NCBI RefSeq assembly: GCF_015163665.1
Contig: NZ_JADEUG010000002.1
Span: forward strand, 62,001 to 126,000
DNA from: Xenorhabdus sp. BG5
Lineage (GTDB): Bacteria; Pseudomonadota; Gammaproteobacteria; Enterobacterales; Enterobacteriaceae
Direction of reading: 5' to 3'
Length of the DNA stretch: 64,000 nt
The translations under genes were made by a program, and so were the position numbers. Positions 1 through 10,672 of this stretch are shown one piece after another. The notes under the pieces were generated by a model, which searched no databases, was not told where the DNA came from, and saw only the letters and a program-made list of their open reading frames with translations. The stretch's first letter is position 1, and each line of letters opens with the position of its first letter.

Positions 1-29
1 AGCCCTATTTTCTGCCTTAAAGGTTTACT

Positions 30-1493
30 ATGTCACAACCGACCTTTACACCTGATCATCTCACTTTTGCCAATCAGCATTCCCAAAAACTGGCACATAT
101 TCGTCAACGCCTGCTTTCTCTATTTACCCACGATGAATTATTTGTCGATACATTATTAGGTCAGGCTGATGAACATTCAGCAATCAGTGACGAACAGTTA
201 TTGGAAAAAATAGAGGAAGTCAGTGCGCTGCTGACCAGCCTGCATACCGCCGATATTGCCGACATTCTGGAAGCCTTACCTTATGATGAACGTCTCGCTT
301 TATGGCGTTTGATCGACAATAACCAGCGCGGTGAGGTTCTGGTAGAAGCCTCCATTCCCGTTTGGGATAATCTAATCAAGGACATGACTGATGTTGAGCT
401 GTTACGTGCCATCGGTAAACTGCACGTAGATGAACAAGCCTATATCGCAGAACATCTTCCCCGTGATACCACCCGACGCTTGCTGACCTATTTAGAGCCG
501 GGCCAACGCAATCGTATCCGAGAAGTATTGCAGTACCACAAAGACAGTATCGGCCAAATGATGGATTTCGAGTTCGTGACAGTGCGAAGCAACGTTACAC
601 TCGGCACCGTTCAGCGCTTTTTACGTTCCCGAGACGTCATCCCTGAAACAACAGATAAGATCTTTGTTATTGACCGCAAAAATCGTCTACAGGGAGAGCT
701 GCCACTCACCACTTTGCTGATCAACGTACCGGATAAATTAGTTTCCGAAGTCATGAACACGGATACCGTTACTTTCTTACCGGAGCAAAAAGGTGAAGAT
801 GCCGCCAGTGCATTTGAACGTTATGACCTGATTTCTGCCGCTGTGGTAGACAATAACGGGCGTCTAATGGGACGCCTAACGGTTGAAGATATTGTTGATA
901 CCTTGAGTGAAGAAACGGATACCAATATTCGCCGCATGGGAGGCTTAAGCCGCGAAGAAGATGTTTTTGCGCCAGTTGGTCAGGCCGTCAAAACCCGCTG
1001 GGCATGGCTTGCCATCAATTTGTGCACCGCATTTGTAGCATCACGCGTTATCGGGCTCTTTGAGCATACCATTTCGCAACTTGTTGCTCTTGCAACCTTA
1101 ATGCCTATCGTAGCCGGCATTGGCGGCAATACCGGTAACCAGACCATCACCATGATCGTCCGGGCACTCGCGCTACATCAAATCCAGACGGGGAGTTTTT
1201 CTTATCTGCTATTAAGGGAACTTGGTGTTGCCTTTATCAACGGCATTATCTGGGGAGGGATCATGGGCGTCGTCACTTATCTGCTCTATAGTGACCTTGC
1301 CATGGGGGGAGTCATGACAATGGCGATGATATTAAACCTACTGATGGCTGCGCTGATGGGCGTCTTAATCCCATTTATTATGATGAAATTGGGAAGAGAT
1401 CCCGCCATCGGCTCCAGTGTCATGATTACTGCCATTACCGATACTGGCGGCTTCTTTATCTTTTTGGGACTGGCAACATTATTTTTGGTTTAA
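30..1493 (+). CDS. mgtE: Magnesium transporter MgtE
   Basis: Inner-membrane Mg2+ channel/transporter. The 487 aa protein has the family's full layout: a soluble MgtE_N superhelical domain (about residues 40-170), a paired CBS domain (about 175-295) and a membrane domain of about five helices (about 320-487). The pore signature GGNTGNQ lies at 365-371, and the conserved Asp of the last helix is D471 in ITDTGGFF. An AAAGG ribosome site sits just before the ATG. In the family, the cytosolic domains bind Mg2+ and close the pore. E. coli K-12 lacks mgtE, so this is one of the differences from the E. coli order. The window starts 29 bases upstream, so its promoter and any Mg2+ leader are not visible. 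A weak hairpin follows the stop. Confidence 0.96.
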   Translation: MSQPTFTPDHLTFANQHSQKLAHIRQRLLSLFTHDELFVDTLLGQADEHSAISDEQLLEKIEEVSALLTSLHTADIADILEALPYDERLALWRLIDNNQRGEVLVEASIPVWDNLIKDMTDVELLRAIGKLHVDEQAYIAEHLPRDTTRRLLTYLEPGQRNRIREVLQYHKDSIGQMMDFEFVTVRSNVTLGTVQRFLRSRDVIPETTDKIFVIDRKNRLQGELPLTTLLINVPDKLVSEVMNTDTVTFLPEQKGEDAASAFERYDLISAAVVDNNGRLMGRLTVEDIVDTLSEETDTNIRRMGGLSREEDVFAPVGQAVKTRWAWLAINLCTAFVASRVIGLFEHTISQLVALATLMPIVAGIGGNTGNQTITMIVRALALHQIQTGSFSYLLLRELGVAFINGIIWGGIMGVVTYLLYSDLAMGGVMTMAMILNLLMAALMGVLIPFIMMKLGRDPAIGSSVMITAITDTGGFFIFLGLATLFLV

Positions 1494-1519
1494 TTCATTT
1501 TAATTAAGTTTACATAAAC

Positions 1520-1537
1520 GCCGATCATTGCATCGGC
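1520..1537 (+). terminator. Weak hairpin after mgtE
   Basis: A six-base stem (GCCGAT / ATCGGC) with a six-base loop lies 27 bases after the mgtE stop. No T-run follows, so it may be only a weak or Rho-assisted end. Confidence 0.35.
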
Positions 1538-1654
1538 ATTAATGTTCGACCCATTGGCAGGATGTTTTTCTTCTCTTTACTCTATTGGATACCCCATCAC
1601 AAATACCATGAAAAATCACTACCAGAAACATTATCTTTTTGACATAACCTCCAC

Positions 1655-1672
1655 ATTTTCTTCATTATTGAC
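1655..1672 (+). promoter_or_regulatory. Putative BaeR-binding box upstream of mdtA
   Basis: The 18-mer here ends in TTCATTATTGAC. It matches 15 of 18 positions of the BaeR box as I recall it from E. coli mdtA and spy (TTTTTCTCCATDATTGGC). It overlaps a possible -35 TTGACG at 1668-1673, which is followed by an AT-rich -10 region near 1692-1700. It lies about 100 bases upstream of the mdtA ATG, consistent with activation of mdtABC-baeR by BaeR. The consensus is from memory, so the match should be rescored. Confidence 0.6.
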
Positions 1673-1773
1673 GAATTCCTGTTGGTTACACTAATAATAT
1701 ATTCTTGCATCTAACTTAGCGTAAGATGCCGCATGATTGGTTACCGCCATAACACTAAGAGAATGTCGAGCAA

Positions 1774-3012
1774 ATGAATAATAAAAGCCGTTCCTACTTT
1801 TTCCGACTCGCTGCGGTGCTAGCCGTGATCGTCGGGGTCGTTTTCTTTGCGTGGAAATACTTCAACGTACCTTCATCAGCAGATGACTCTCAGGATTCAG
1901 AATCAAAACAGAGTTTACCTAATCCCGCTCAACCACCAGTGCAAGTAGCGACGGCTGAAATCAAATCGATACCCCATTACTTAGGGGGATTAGGAACAGT
2001 TCTGGCGGCCAATACCGTCACTGTCACCAGCCAGGTGGAAGGTCAGTTAATCGCCCTGCATTTTAATGAAGGTCAATATGTCCAAAAAGGGGATTTACTG
2101 GCAGAAATCGATCCTCGTTCCTTTCAAGTCAAGCTGGCAAGAGCGCAGGGACAATATGCCAAAGATCAAGCAACATTAGCTAACACTAAACAGGATTTGC
2201 TCCGTTTTCAGCAATTGGCGAAAAGTAAACTTATCTCTCAACAAGATCTGGATAAACAAATCTCTTTGGTTCGCCAGAGTGAAGCCAGCTTACAGGCCGA
2301 TCAGGCAGATATCGACGAAGCCAAACTGCAATTGGCATATAGCCGTATTACAGCACCAATTTCCGGTCGCGTCGGATTAAAACGCATTGATATTGGCAAC
2401 TACGTATCTGGTGGAGGAGCAACGCCAATTGTGGTCATTACGCAAGTCGATCCTATTGATGTCGTGTTTTCCCTGCCTGAAAACGATATTGGTGCGGTGT
2501 TAAAGGCGCAAAAAGATCATAAAAATGTGGCTGTCATTGCGTGGGATCGCAATAATCAGCAACAGTTAACACAAGGAAAACTCATCAGTATCGATAATCA
2601 GATTGATGTGACTACTGGCACGATCAAGATGAAGGCCCAATTCAATAATCAAGATAATGTGTTGTTCCCTAATCAATTCGTCAATATTCAGATGAAAGTC
2701 AATACGCTGAGCGATGTCGTCGTGATCCCTACGGCGGGATTACAGCTGGGAAATAGCGGTAATTTCGTCTGGAAAGTGGATAAAGAGAACAAAGTCAGTA
2801 AGCATAAGGTCGTTGCAGGTCTACAAGATAATCAATTGGTGGTCATCAATAGCGGGCTGTCAGCAGGCGAGCATGTCGTCACTGATGGTATTGATAACCT
2901 GACCGAAGGCACCAACGTTGAGATTGTCAAACCTTTGACAATCGAAGCACTCAATGCGGATCAAAATAAGAAAAATTCAGAGCAATCAAACGGTAAGGTG
3001 GATAATTCCTGA
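1774..3012 (+). CDS. mdtA: MdtA, membrane-fusion subunit of the MdtABC multidrug pump
   Basis: Periplasmic adaptor that links the MdtB/MdtC inner-membrane RND heterotrimer to TolC. It is 412 aa (E. coli 415). It has an N-terminal signal/anchor helix (about residues 8-26), a lipoyl-like half ([17 protein letters not shown]), an alpha-hairpin with the [13 protein letters not shown] turn, the second lipoyl half with [13 protein letters not shown], and a beta-barrel plus membrane-proximal domain to the C-terminus. It is the first gene of mdtABC-(baeS)-baeR. Its stop overlaps the mdtB start by one base (TGATG), so translation is probably coupled. A BaeR-like box lies upstream. In E. coli the pump exports bile salts, novobiocin and similar compounds; substrates here are inferred. 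Confidence 0.95.
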   Translation: MNNKSRSYFFRLAAVLAVIVGVVFFAWKYFNVPSSADDSQDSESKQSLPNPAQPPVQVATAEIKSIPHYLGGLGTVLAANTVTVTSQVEGQLIALHFNEGQYVQKGDLLAEIDPRSFQVKLARAQGQYAKDQATLANTKQDLLRFQQLAKSKLISQQDLDKQISLVRQSEASLQADQADIDEAKLQLAYSRITAPISGRVGLKRIDIGNYVSGGGATPIVVITQVDPIDVVFSLPENDIGAVLKAQKDHKNVAVIAWDRNNQQQLTQGKLISIDNQIDVTTGTIKMKAQFNNQDNVLFPNQFVNIQMKVNTLSDVVVIPTAGLQLGNSGNFVWKVDKENKVSKHKVVAGLQDNQLVVINSGLSAGEHVVTDGIDNLTEGTNVEIVKPLTIEALNADQNKKNSEQSNGKVDNS

Positions 3013-6000
3013 TGCAATCAGACTCTCCAATGACAGGCGGAGGGCCATCCCGCCTGTTTATTCTGCGCCCTGTTGCCACGACACTGTTTATGATTGCGAT
3101 CTTGCTGGCCGGATTAATTGGTTACCGGATGCTGCCAGTTTCTGCATTGCCGCAAGTGGATTATCCCACTATTCAGGTGGTAACACTGTATCCTGGCGCC
3201 AATCCAGATGTAATGACATCTGCTGTCACTGCACCGCTGGAACGCCAGTTCGGTCAAATATCCGGCTTAAAGCAAATGTCATCCAGAAGTTCCGGTGGAG
3301 CTTCTGTGATCACGTTGGTATTCCAGCTCTCACTGCCCTTGGATGTGGCGGAGCAAGATGTGCAGGCAGCGATCAATTCAGCCAGTAACCTATTGCCTGA
3401 TGATCTGCCGTATCCCCCCATTTACAGCAAAGTCAATCCGGCTGATCCGCCTATATTGACGTTAGCGGTAACCTCTGATGTCCTGCCGATGAGTCAGGTG
3501 CAAGATATGGTAGAAACGCGCATATCCCAGCGTATTTCCCAGGTCAGTGGTGTCGGTTTGGTGACATTGGCGGGCGGGCAACGTCCCGCTGTGCGCGTGA
3601 AATTGAACGCACAGGCTTTGGCTGCACAAGGATTAGACAGCGACGTTATCCGTTCTGCCATCATGAAAGCCAATGTGAATTCGGCAAAAGGCAGTTTTGA
3701 CGGTCCCACTCGCTCCATCACCATATCCTCCAACGATCAGATGAAATCTGTCGATGATTATCGCAATTTAATCGTGGCCTATAAAAATGACGCGCCGATC
3801 CGCTTGCGTGATGTCGCTACCATTGAACAGGGAGTGGAGAATAGCAAATTGGGTGCATGGGCAAATGAAAAACCTGCCATTGTCATCAATGTTCAGCGCC
3901 AGCCTGGCGCAAATGTTATTGAGACTACGGACAATATCCGCGTCATGTTGCCAGAATTGATCAACAGCCTGCCCAAATCTGTCAATGTGGAAATGCTGAC
4001 AGATCGTACAGTCTCAATCCGCCATTCAGTCAAAGATGTTCAATTTGAATTGTTGCTGGCTATTGCGCTGGTCGTCATGGTGATCTACCTGTTTTTGCGC
4101 AATGTCACGGCAACCTTGATCCCAAGTATTGCCGTACCACTTTCGCTAGTGGGTACATTTGCTGTGATGTATTTTTGCGGCTTTTCTGTCAATAACCTCA
4201 CCTTAATGGCATTAACTATCGCAACTGGCTTCGTGGTGGATGATGCTATTGTAGTGATAGAAAATATTTCCCGTTACATTGAACGGGGAGAAAAACCGTT
4301 GGCGGCCGCGTTAAAAGGTGCGGGAGAGATTGGCTTTACGATTATTTCCCTGACGTTCTCATTAATCGCCGTCTTGATCCCTCTGCTGTTTATGGGGGAT
4401 ATCGTCGGTCGGCTATTCAGGGAATTCGCCATTACCCTCGCTGTCGCTATTTTAATTTCTGCCGTTGTCTCACTGACGCTAACGCCAATGATGTGTGCAA
4501 GGATGCTGAAACCCGAAGCTGATATTAAACACAATCGCTTCGAGCAAGCGTGCGAACGCTTCTTTGAACGCATGATTGCAGTATATGCCGTCTTCCTGAA
4601 ACGGGTGTTGAATCATCCCTGGATGACACTTAGCGTTGCATTCGGTACATTGGCTTTGACTGCCCTACTCTATATCATGATCCCTAAAGGATTCTTTCCC
4701 TTGCAAGACAACGGCCTGATCCAAGGCACATTGGAAGCACCACAATCCATTTCATTCAATGCAATGGCAGATAAGCAGCGGCAAGTGACGGCTCTGTTAT
4801 TAAAAGATCCTGCTGTGGACAACGTCACGACCTTTATTGGTGTCGATGGTAACAATCCAACATTGAATAATGCCCGTCTCCAAATCACGTTGAAACCTCT
4901 CCGGGAGCGTGACGACCGGATTGACGAGGTGATCCCACGCCTGCAAGCGCGGTTAGCTAAAATCCCCGACGTTAAGTTGTACCTGCAACCAACTCAGGAT
5001 TTGACCATTGATACCCAACTATCGCGCACGCAATACCAATTTACGTTGCAAGCGGCTTCGCTTGATGAACTCGCTGTCTGGGTTCCGAAATTGCAACATG
5101 CCCTGAAACAACGTTCAGAATTGGTGGATGTCGGTAACAATTGGCAAAATCAGGGGTTAGTAGCCTACCTCAATGTGAATAGGGACATGGCTAGCCGCTT
5201 TGGGATCTCTATGGCCGCCGTAGACAATGCTTTGTATAACGCTTTTGGCCAACGCCTGATTTCAACTATTTACACTCAGTCAAATCAATATCGCGTTATC
5301 CTTGAGCAAGATACGAAGAATTCATCGGGGCTGGAAGCGATAAACAATCTTTATCTGACCGGTAATGATGGCAAAATGGTACCTTTCAATACCATTGCCA
5401 CGGTTGAACAACGGTTAGGGAATTTGTCTATCGACCATCTGCAACAATTTCCTGCGGCCACTTTTTCATTCAACGTAGCGAAAGATTCATCCCTTGAACA
5501 AGCTGTCAATGCCGTCAAAGAGGCAGAACAAGCAATCCAAATGCCAAAAGATATCATTACGCAATTTCAGGGAGCAACTCTGGCGTTCCAGGATGCGCTC
5601 AGCAATACCCTTTGGCTGATTGTAGCGGCTGTCGTCGCCATGTATATCGTGCTCGGTATTTTGTACGAAAGCTTTATTCACCCTGTCACTATCTTATCAA
5701 CCTTACCTACTGCGGGGGTTGGCGCATTGTTAGCTTTAATGGCTGGCGGGTACGAACTGGATATTATTGCCATCATTGGGATCATTCTCTTAATTGGCAT
5801 TGTGAAGAAAAACGCCATCATGATGATCGATTTTGCTCTGGCCGCAGAGCGGGAAAAAGGGATGACGCCTTATGAAGCTATTTATCAGGCCTGTCTGTTA
5901 CGTTTCAGGCCAATTTTGATGACAACAATGGCAGCACTGCTGGGCGCATTGCCACTGATGTTGAGCACCGGTATTGGTGCAGAGCTGCGCCGTCCGTTAG

Positions 6001-6173
6001 GCGTCAGTATGGTGGGAGGTCTGATTATGAGCCAAATCCTAACCTTGTTCACAACGCCTGTTATTTATCTGCTGTTTGATCAGTTAGTACACTACCATCG
6101 AAATAAAAACAATAAGAAAGATCAACAAATAAGGCTAGATAAATCCTTAGATAATCATCAGGAGCCGCTGTGA
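3012..6173 (+). CDS. mdtB: MdtB, RND permease subunit of MdtABC
   Basis: Proton-driven inner-membrane RND transporter of the HAE1 family. It is 1053 aa (E. coli 1040), with 12 predicted membrane helices and two large periplasmic porter loops. The paired aspartates of the proton relay are in [16 protein letters not shown] (about residues 404-419). The second membrane half carries [18 protein letters not shown]. It overlaps mdtA by one base and mdtC by four. In E. coli the active pump is a B2C heterotrimer. The C-terminal tail is somewhat extended and rich in Asn and Lys ([13 protein letters not shown]). No frameshift is seen. Confidence 0.96.
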   Translation: MQSDSPMTGGGPSRLFILRPVATTLFMIAILLAGLIGYRMLPVSALPQVDYPTIQVVTLYPGANPDVMTSAVTAPLERQFGQISGLKQMSSRSSGGASVITLVFQLSLPLDVAEQDVQAAINSASNLLPDDLPYPPIYSKVNPADPPILTLAVTSDVLPMSQVQDMVETRISQRISQVSGVGLVTLAGGQRPAVRVKLNAQALAAQGLDSDVIRSAIMKANVNSAKGSFDGPTRSITISSNDQMKSVDDYRNLIVAYKNDAPIRLRDVATIEQGVENSKLGAWANEKPAIVINVQRQPGANVIETTDNIRVMLPELINSLPKSVNVEMLTDRTVSIRHSVKDVQFELLLAIALVVMVIYLFLRNVTATLIPSIAVPLSLVGTFAVMYFCGFSVNNLTLMALTIATGFVVDDAIVVIENISRYIERGEKPLAAALKGAGEIGFTIISLTFSLIAVLIPLLFMGDIVGRLFREFAITLAVAILISAVVSLTLTPMMCARMLKPEADIKHNRFEQACERFFERMIAVYAVFLKRVLNHPWMTLSVAFGTLALTALLYIMIPKGFFPLQDNGLIQGTLEAPQSISFNAMADKQRQVTALLLKDPAVDNVTTFIGVDGNNPTLNNARLQITLKPLRERDDRIDEVIPRLQARLAKIPDVKLYLQPTQDLTIDTQLSRTQYQFTLQAASLDELAVWVPKLQHALKQRSELVDVGNNWQNQGLVAYLNVNRDMASRFGISMAAVDNALYNAFGQRLISTIYTQSNQYRVILEQDTKNSSGLEAINNLYLTGNDGKMVPFNTIATVEQRLGNLSIDHLQQFPAATFSFNVAKDSSLEQAVNAVKEAEQAIQMPKDIITQFQGATLAFQDALSNTLWLIVAAVVAMYIVLGILYESFIHPVTILSTLPTAGVGALLALMAGGYELDIIAIIGIILLIGIVKKNAIMMIDFALAAEREKGMTPYEAIYQACLLRFRPILMTTMAALLGALPLMLSTGIGAELRRPLGVSMVGGLIMSQILTLFTTPVIYLLFDQLVHYHRNKNNKKDQQIRLDKSLDNHQEPL

Positions 6174-9100
6174 AATTCTTCGCCCTATTTATCCAGCGGC
6201 CAGTTGCCACCACATTGCTGAGTTTAGCCATCACCCTATGTGGTGCACTCAGTTTTATCCTGTTGCCTGTATCGCCGTTGCCACAAGTTGATTTTCCCGT
6301 GATAACAGTTCAGGCTTTCATGCCCGGCGCGTCACCAGAAACGATGGCGTCCTCCGTAACGACGCCTCTGGAACGCGCATTAGGCAGGATAGCGGGGGTA
6401 AAAGAGATGTCTTCTGCCAGCTCGTTGGGAAGTTCTTCTATTTACCTGGAATTTGATCTCAACCGGGATATCAATGGCGCAGCACGGGATGTCCAGGCCG
6501 CCATCAATGCCGCTCAAAGCTTATTACCTTCCGGTATGCCAGACAAGCCAAGGTATCATAAAGCTAACCTATCAAACGCCCCAATCATGATCTTAACCCT
6601 CACCTCAGATAATTATAGTGAGGGGCAACTGTATGATCTGGCTTCTACCCGATTGGCGCAAAAGCTTTCTCAAATAGAAGGCGTCAGCAAAGTCAGTGTC
6701 GGTGGTAGTTCATTACCGGCTATACGTGTTGAACTCAACCCTAATGCGCTCTTCAACCAAGGTGTTTCTCTTAACGATGTCAGTAATGCCATCAATAATG
6801 CGAATGTTCGGCTGCCGACCGGCCATGTTGATACCAATAACCAGATCTGGCAGCTACGCACCAATGATGAATTAAAAACACCTGACAGTTACCGTTCGAT
6901 TATTGTCCATTATAATAATGGAGCACCTGTCAGGTTGCAGGATGTTGCAAATGTTAAGCGCTCTGTCGAGGATATCCGCGCCGCAGGCATGTCTGGGAAT
7001 AAGTCTGCAATTGTGCTTATTATCCGCCGCGAAGCGGGTGCAAATATCATCTCAACCGTGCAACGCATTCGTGATCAGCTCCCTGCCCTGCAAGCCTCCT
7101 TGCCTGCTAATATTCAGCTCAACGTTGCTCAGGATCGTTCACCAACTATTCAGGCTTCCCTGCACGAAGTAAAACGCGCATTAGCCATTGCCGTCGCTTT
7201 AGTGATTCTGGTCGTATTCCTGTTTTTGCGTTCCGGCCGAGCTACGCTGATCCCGGCAATTGCCGTTCCGGTATCGCTGATTGGTACTTTTACCGCCATG
7301 TATTTATGTGGTTTCAGTTTAAACAATCTTTCTCTGATGGCGTTAACTATTGCCACCGGATTTGTTGTCGATGATGCCATTGTGGTATTGGAGAATATTT
7401 CCCGTCATTTAAATGCGGGCTTAACCCCCATGCAGGCGGCTCTCAAGGGAAGTAGAGAAGTCGGATTCACTGTGCTGGCTATGAGCTTGTCACTGATTGC
7501 GGTATTTATTCCCCTTGTATTGATCGATGAATTACTCGGCAGGTTATTCCGGGATTTTGCTATTACCTTGGCAACTGCCATTGGGATTTCGCTGTTAGTT
7601 TCACTGACCTTAACCCCGATGATGTGTGCACATCTGCTCAAATCCACACCTAAAAATACCCAGAATCAGACACGGGGATTCGGTAAGGTATTGTTGAGCA
7701 TTCAGCAAGGCTATGCCCGTTCACTGAAATGGATACTCAATCATACTCGCTGGGTATTGTTGGCATTGATCGGCATTATTGCCCTGAATATCTGGCTCTA
7801 TATCAGCATTCCGAAAACATTTTTCCCGCAACAAGATACTGGAAAAATGTTAGGATTTGTGGTTGCTGATCAAAGCATTTCATTTCAGGCCATGCATGAA
7901 AAAATGAAACGCTTTATGCAGGTCATCAATAATGACCCAACCGTAGATAATGTCGTGGGTTTTACTGGTGGTGACAGCATCAATACAGGCTTTATGTTTG
8001 TTTCGCTAAAGCCATTGAAAGAGCGTAACGAAAGTATCCAACAAGTTATCACCCGCTTAAGAAGCAAACTGACCAATGAAGCGGGAGCACGTCTCTATTT
8101 AGTTCCTGTTCAGGATCTAAGCAGCGGAGGACGAGGCGGTAAATCGACTTACCAGTTTAATTTACTGTCAGATGATTTTGACAAACTGCGCAAATGGAGT
8201 CCTATCGTCAAGAAAGCACTGGAAAAATTGCCTCAATTGGTGGATGTCAACGGCGATGAAGACGAAGAGGCTAAAGGCGCTGAAATAGCGATTACTTATG
8301 ATCGTGATGTGATGGCTCGTTTAGGCATCAATGTTGCTGAGGCAAATAATTTACTCAACAATGCTTTTGGTCAGAGACAGGTTTCCACGATTTACGCCCC
8401 TTTGAATCAATATAAAGTGGTCATGGAAGTGGCACCACAATATAACCAAGATCCCAGTGCATTGGAGAAGATGTTTGTCATTAATAGCAAAGGAGAACGC
8501 ATTCCCCTTTCCTACTTTGCTCAATGGCGCCCTGCCAATGCACCATTGGATGTTTATCACCAGGAACTTTCGGCTTCTTCTACCATTGCCTTTGATGTGG
8601 CGCCAGGCTATACGCTGTCTGATGCAATCAGTGCAATAGAAAGAACAATAACAGAACTGGGCGTTCCTTCAGCAGTACGTAGCTCTTTTGCAGGTACAGC
8701 ACAGGATTTTCAAGAGAGTGAACGTTCGCAATTATTGGTGATCCTGGCGGCTATAGTCACTGTTTATCTGGTCCTTGGTGTACTCTATGAGAGTTATATT
8801 CACCCGCTGACAATCCTTTCTACTCTGCCTTCTGCGGGTATAGGTGCTTTGCTGGCTCTGGAACTATTCAATACCCCCTTTAGCCTAATCGCCATGATTG
8901 GGATTATGCTGTTGGTGGGCATTGTTAAGAAAAATGCCATTATCATGGTGGATTTTGCCCTTGAAGCTCAACGAAACAGCAAGCTCAGTGCTCAGGAAGC
9001 GATTTTTCAGGCCAGTGTATTGCGATTCCGTCCGATTATGATGACGACGCTTTCTGCCCTGTTTGGTGCTTTACCTTTGGTATTGAGCAATGGGGATGGT

Positions 9101-9265
9101 GCAGAATTACGTTTCCCGCTGGGGATCACGATTGTTGGTGGCCTGGTAGTAAGCCAGCTTCTCACGTTGTATACCACTCCGGTTGTGTATCTGTTTTTTG
9201 ACCGATTACGTGAAAAATGGCGCCTTCGCAAAGCAATACCCTCTCATGATAGTTTACCCAGGTAA
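6170..9265 (+). CDS. mdtC: MdtC, RND permease subunit of MdtABC
   Basis: Partner of MdtB in the heterotrimeric drug/proton antiporter. It is 1031 aa (E. coli 1025). The start is GTG at 6170 inside the mdtB stop region, after a GGAG ribosome site. TM4 carries the conserved pair in [16 protein letters not shown] (about residues 396-411), and the second half has [18 protein letters not shown]. In E. coli the next gene is mdtD, a major-facilitator protein. Here mdtC runs into the baeS remnant with a gap of only 10 bases, so mdtD is absent from this operon. Confidence 0.96.
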   Translation: MKFFALFIQRPVATTLLSLAITLCGALSFILLPVSPLPQVDFPVITVQAFMPGASPETMASSVTTPLERALGRIAGVKEMSSASSLGSSSIYLEFDLNRDINGAARDVQAAINAAQSLLPSGMPDKPRYHKANLSNAPIMILTLTSDNYSEGQLYDLASTRLAQKLSQIEGVSKVSVGGSSLPAIRVELNPNALFNQGVSLNDVSNAINNANVRLPTGHVDTNNQIWQLRTNDELKTPDSYRSIIVHYNNGAPVRLQDVANVKRSVEDIRAAGMSGNKSAIVLIIRREAGANIISTVQRIRDQLPALQASLPANIQLNVAQDRSPTIQASLHEVKRALAIAVALVILVVFLFLRSGRATLIPAIAVPVSLIGTFTAMYLCGFSLNNLSLMALTIATGFVVDDAIVVLENISRHLNAGLTPMQAALKGSREVGFTVLAMSLSLIAVFIPLVLIDELLGRLFRDFAITLATAIGISLLVSLTLTPMMCAHLLKSTPKNTQNQTRGFGKVLLSIQQGYARSLKWILNHTRWVLLALIGIIALNIWLYISIPKTFFPQQDTGKMLGFVVADQSISFQAMHEKMKRFMQVINNDPTVDNVVGFTGGDSINTGFMFVSLKPLKERNESIQQVITRLRSKLTNEAGARLYLVPVQDLSSGGRGGKSTYQFNLLSDDFDKLRKWSPIVKKALEKLPQLVDVNGDEDEEAKGAEIAITYDRDVMARLGINVAEANNLLNNAFGQRQVSTIYAPLNQYKVVMEVAPQYNQDPSALEKMFVINSKGERIPLSYFAQWRPANAPLDVYHQELSASSTIAFDVAPGYTLSDAISAIERTITELGVPSAVRSSFAGTAQDFQESERSQLLVILAAIVTVYLVLGVLYESYIHPLTILSTLPSAGIGALLALELFNTPFSLIAMIGIMLLVGIVKKNAIIMVDFALEAQRNSKLSAQEAIFQASVLRFRPIMMTTLSALFGALPLVLSNGDGAELRFPLGITIVGGLVVSQLLTLYTTPVVYLFFDRLREKWRLRKAIPSHDSLPR

Positions 9266-9275
9266 CTTAGCCAGA

Positions 9276-9689
9276 ATGACATTCAGGATAAAAATGGGTA
9301 TCAGTAGTAAACTTTTTCTGGCCATTTTTGCTATTTGTATGCTGGTATTGATCACAATGCACTGGGGCATTTACCTCAGCTTTCATCACGGTTTTATAGG
9401 CTATATCAAACAGAATAGCCAAAATCGGGCGAATATGCTGGCACAAGCATTGACAGAACAATACCAGCAATATGGCAACTGGCATTTTCTGACCCAAAAT
9501 TTGACTGTTGAACAATACCAGCAGGTTTTTGAATGTTTTTATCGTTGCGAATCTTCCCGTAACCGCACAAGCGGAGGTTCAGGGCTTGGGCTGGCGATTT
9601 GCTATAACATCGCTGAAGCCCATAATGGAATAATTCATGCAGAAAGCTCATCTTTAGGTGGTATTAAAATTCACGTAGAATTCACGTAA
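9276..9689 (+). pseudogene. baeS: Remnant of sensor kinase baeS with an in-frame internal deletion
   Basis: The reading frame from ATG 9276 (or 9294) encodes about 137 aa, against about 467 for BaeS. The first part (MGISSKLFLAIFAI to YGNWHFLTQN) aligns with the BaeS N-terminus: TM1 and the first periplasmic residues. It then jumps directly to the C-terminal end of the ATPase domain (VFECFYRCESSRNR, the G2 box GGSGLGLAI, and EAHNG). Lost are most of the periplasmic sensor, TM2, HAMP, the phosphoacceptor His, the N box and the G1 box, roughly 320 residues, with the frame kept. Sensor-kinase activity is not possible. The upstream in-frame codons 9183-9275 overlap mdtC and are not part of the family. 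It lies between mdtC and an intact baeR. Confidence 0.88.
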
Positions 9690-9726
9690 AATTACCGTTG
9701 ATTACATCGTCTGAACTTGGAACACA

Positions 9727-10434
9727 ATGAGTACACATCTTACACAATATACTGTTCTCATCGTTGAAGATGAACCCAAGTTGGGGCAACTGCTGGTTGA
9801 TTATCTACAATCCGTAGATTACCAAACCCAATGGCTCAAACGTGGTGACGAAGTCATCGCTCATGTGCAAAAATACCATCCTCATATTATCTTGCTTGAT
9901 CTTATGTTGCCCGGTCTTGATGGATTATCGATCTGTCAGGAACTGCGTAAATTTTCAGATATCCCGATTGTCATGATGACTGCAAAAACGGAAGAAATTG
10001 ACCGACTGCTCGGCTTAGAAATCGGCGCTGACGATTATATCTGTAAACCTTATAGCCCGCGGGAAATGGTAGCCAGAGTAAAGACAATCTTACGCCGTTG
10101 TTACCGTCCGAAAGAGATCATCAGTGAGCAAGGTACACTGACCATTGATGAAAAAGACTTTCAGGCGCGTTATTTTGAACAGGCGCTTGAATTAACGCCG
10201 GTTGAATTCCGCCTGCTCAAAATTATGTCCAGCCAACCAGGGCGTGTTTTTTCCCGTGATCAACTATTGAATAACCTTTATAACGATCATCGCATTGTGA
10301 ATGACCGTACTATTGATAGCCATATTAAAAATTTGCGCAGAAAACTGGAGCAACTGGATGAGGATAAATCTTTTATCCGTTCCATTTATGGATTGGGTTA
10401 TCGTTGGGAAGCCGAAATCTGTCGTTTGATGTGA
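9727..10434 (+). CDS. baeR: Response regulator BaeR
   Basis: OmpR/PhoB-family transcription activator of envelope stress and efflux genes. It is 235 aa. The receiver domain (about residues 8-122) has an acidic pocket (VEDE), the phosphoacceptor D58 in [10 protein letters not shown] in MMTAK and K in YICKPYSP. The winged helix (about 135-232) has the recognition-helix region [16 protein letters not shown]. It starts at ATG 9727, 37 bases after the baeS remnant, and is last in the mdtABC operon. The gene looks intact although its cognate kinase is destroyed. It may be phosphorylated by acetyl phosphate or another kinase, or act unphosphorylated at high level; this is inference. Confidence 0.95.
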   Translation: MSTHLTQYTVLIVEDEPKLGQLLVDYLQSVDYQTQWLKRGDEVIAHVQKYHPHIILLDLMLPGLDGLSICQELRKFSDIPIVMMTAKTEEIDRLLGLEIGADDYICKPYSPREMVARVKTILRRCYRPKEIISEQGTLTIDEKDFQARYFEQALELTPVEFRLLKIMSSQPGRVFSRDQLLNNLYNDHRIVNDRTIDSHIKNLRRKLEQLDEDKSFIRSIYGLGYRWEAEICRLM

Positions 10435-10672
10435 CACAGTAACCGACATTATCGGAATGTCTATACCGAAAACAAGGTATCAATACAAAAGATTTATTAG
10501 GGCAGAAAACGCAACAACAAACCGATAAATATCATGATGACCGCGGTAAAGACTGGATAAAAATTGTCGTCTGAGTCGTTCAAATTTGATAGGTTTTGAT
10601 AACCGTTTCACACGTAATAATAAAACAACGGGAACCATTAAGCCCCCGTTATCTATTCAGTTAAGCAATTAA
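10435..10672. other. Convergent intergenic region baeR-icd
   Basis: It holds the icd terminator and little else that is firm. On the minus strand, 10611-10480 gives a 43-codon GTG-start frame with a basic N-terminus and a hydrophobic tail (FVVAFSALINLLY). Another minus frame over the same bases ends with a hydrophobic stretch (FTAVIMIFIGLLLRFLP). Neither has a visible ribosome site, and both lie downstream of the icd terminator. I do not call a gene; it could be a decayed small membrane protein. Confidence 0.3.
10627..10650 (-). terminator. Terminator of icd
   Basis: Read on the minus strand: stem AACGGG / CCCGTT around a 12-base loop, followed by GTTTTATTATT. It lies about 25 bases beyond the icd stop. 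Confidence 0.65.

Noticed and set aside
2954-3388. Open frame of 144 codons overlapping the mdtA/mdtB junction
   Set aside because: It is a different frame of mdtB, which has full family similarity; the product has no recognisable features.
9183-9275. Longer N-terminus for the baeS remnant
   Set aside because: These codons overlap the end of mdtC and do not match BaeS; ATG 9276 or 9294 fits the family start.
10480-10611. 43-codon minus-strand GTG frame downstream of icd
   Set aside because: No ribosome site, lies beyond the icd terminator, and a competing frame over the same bases looks equally protein-like.
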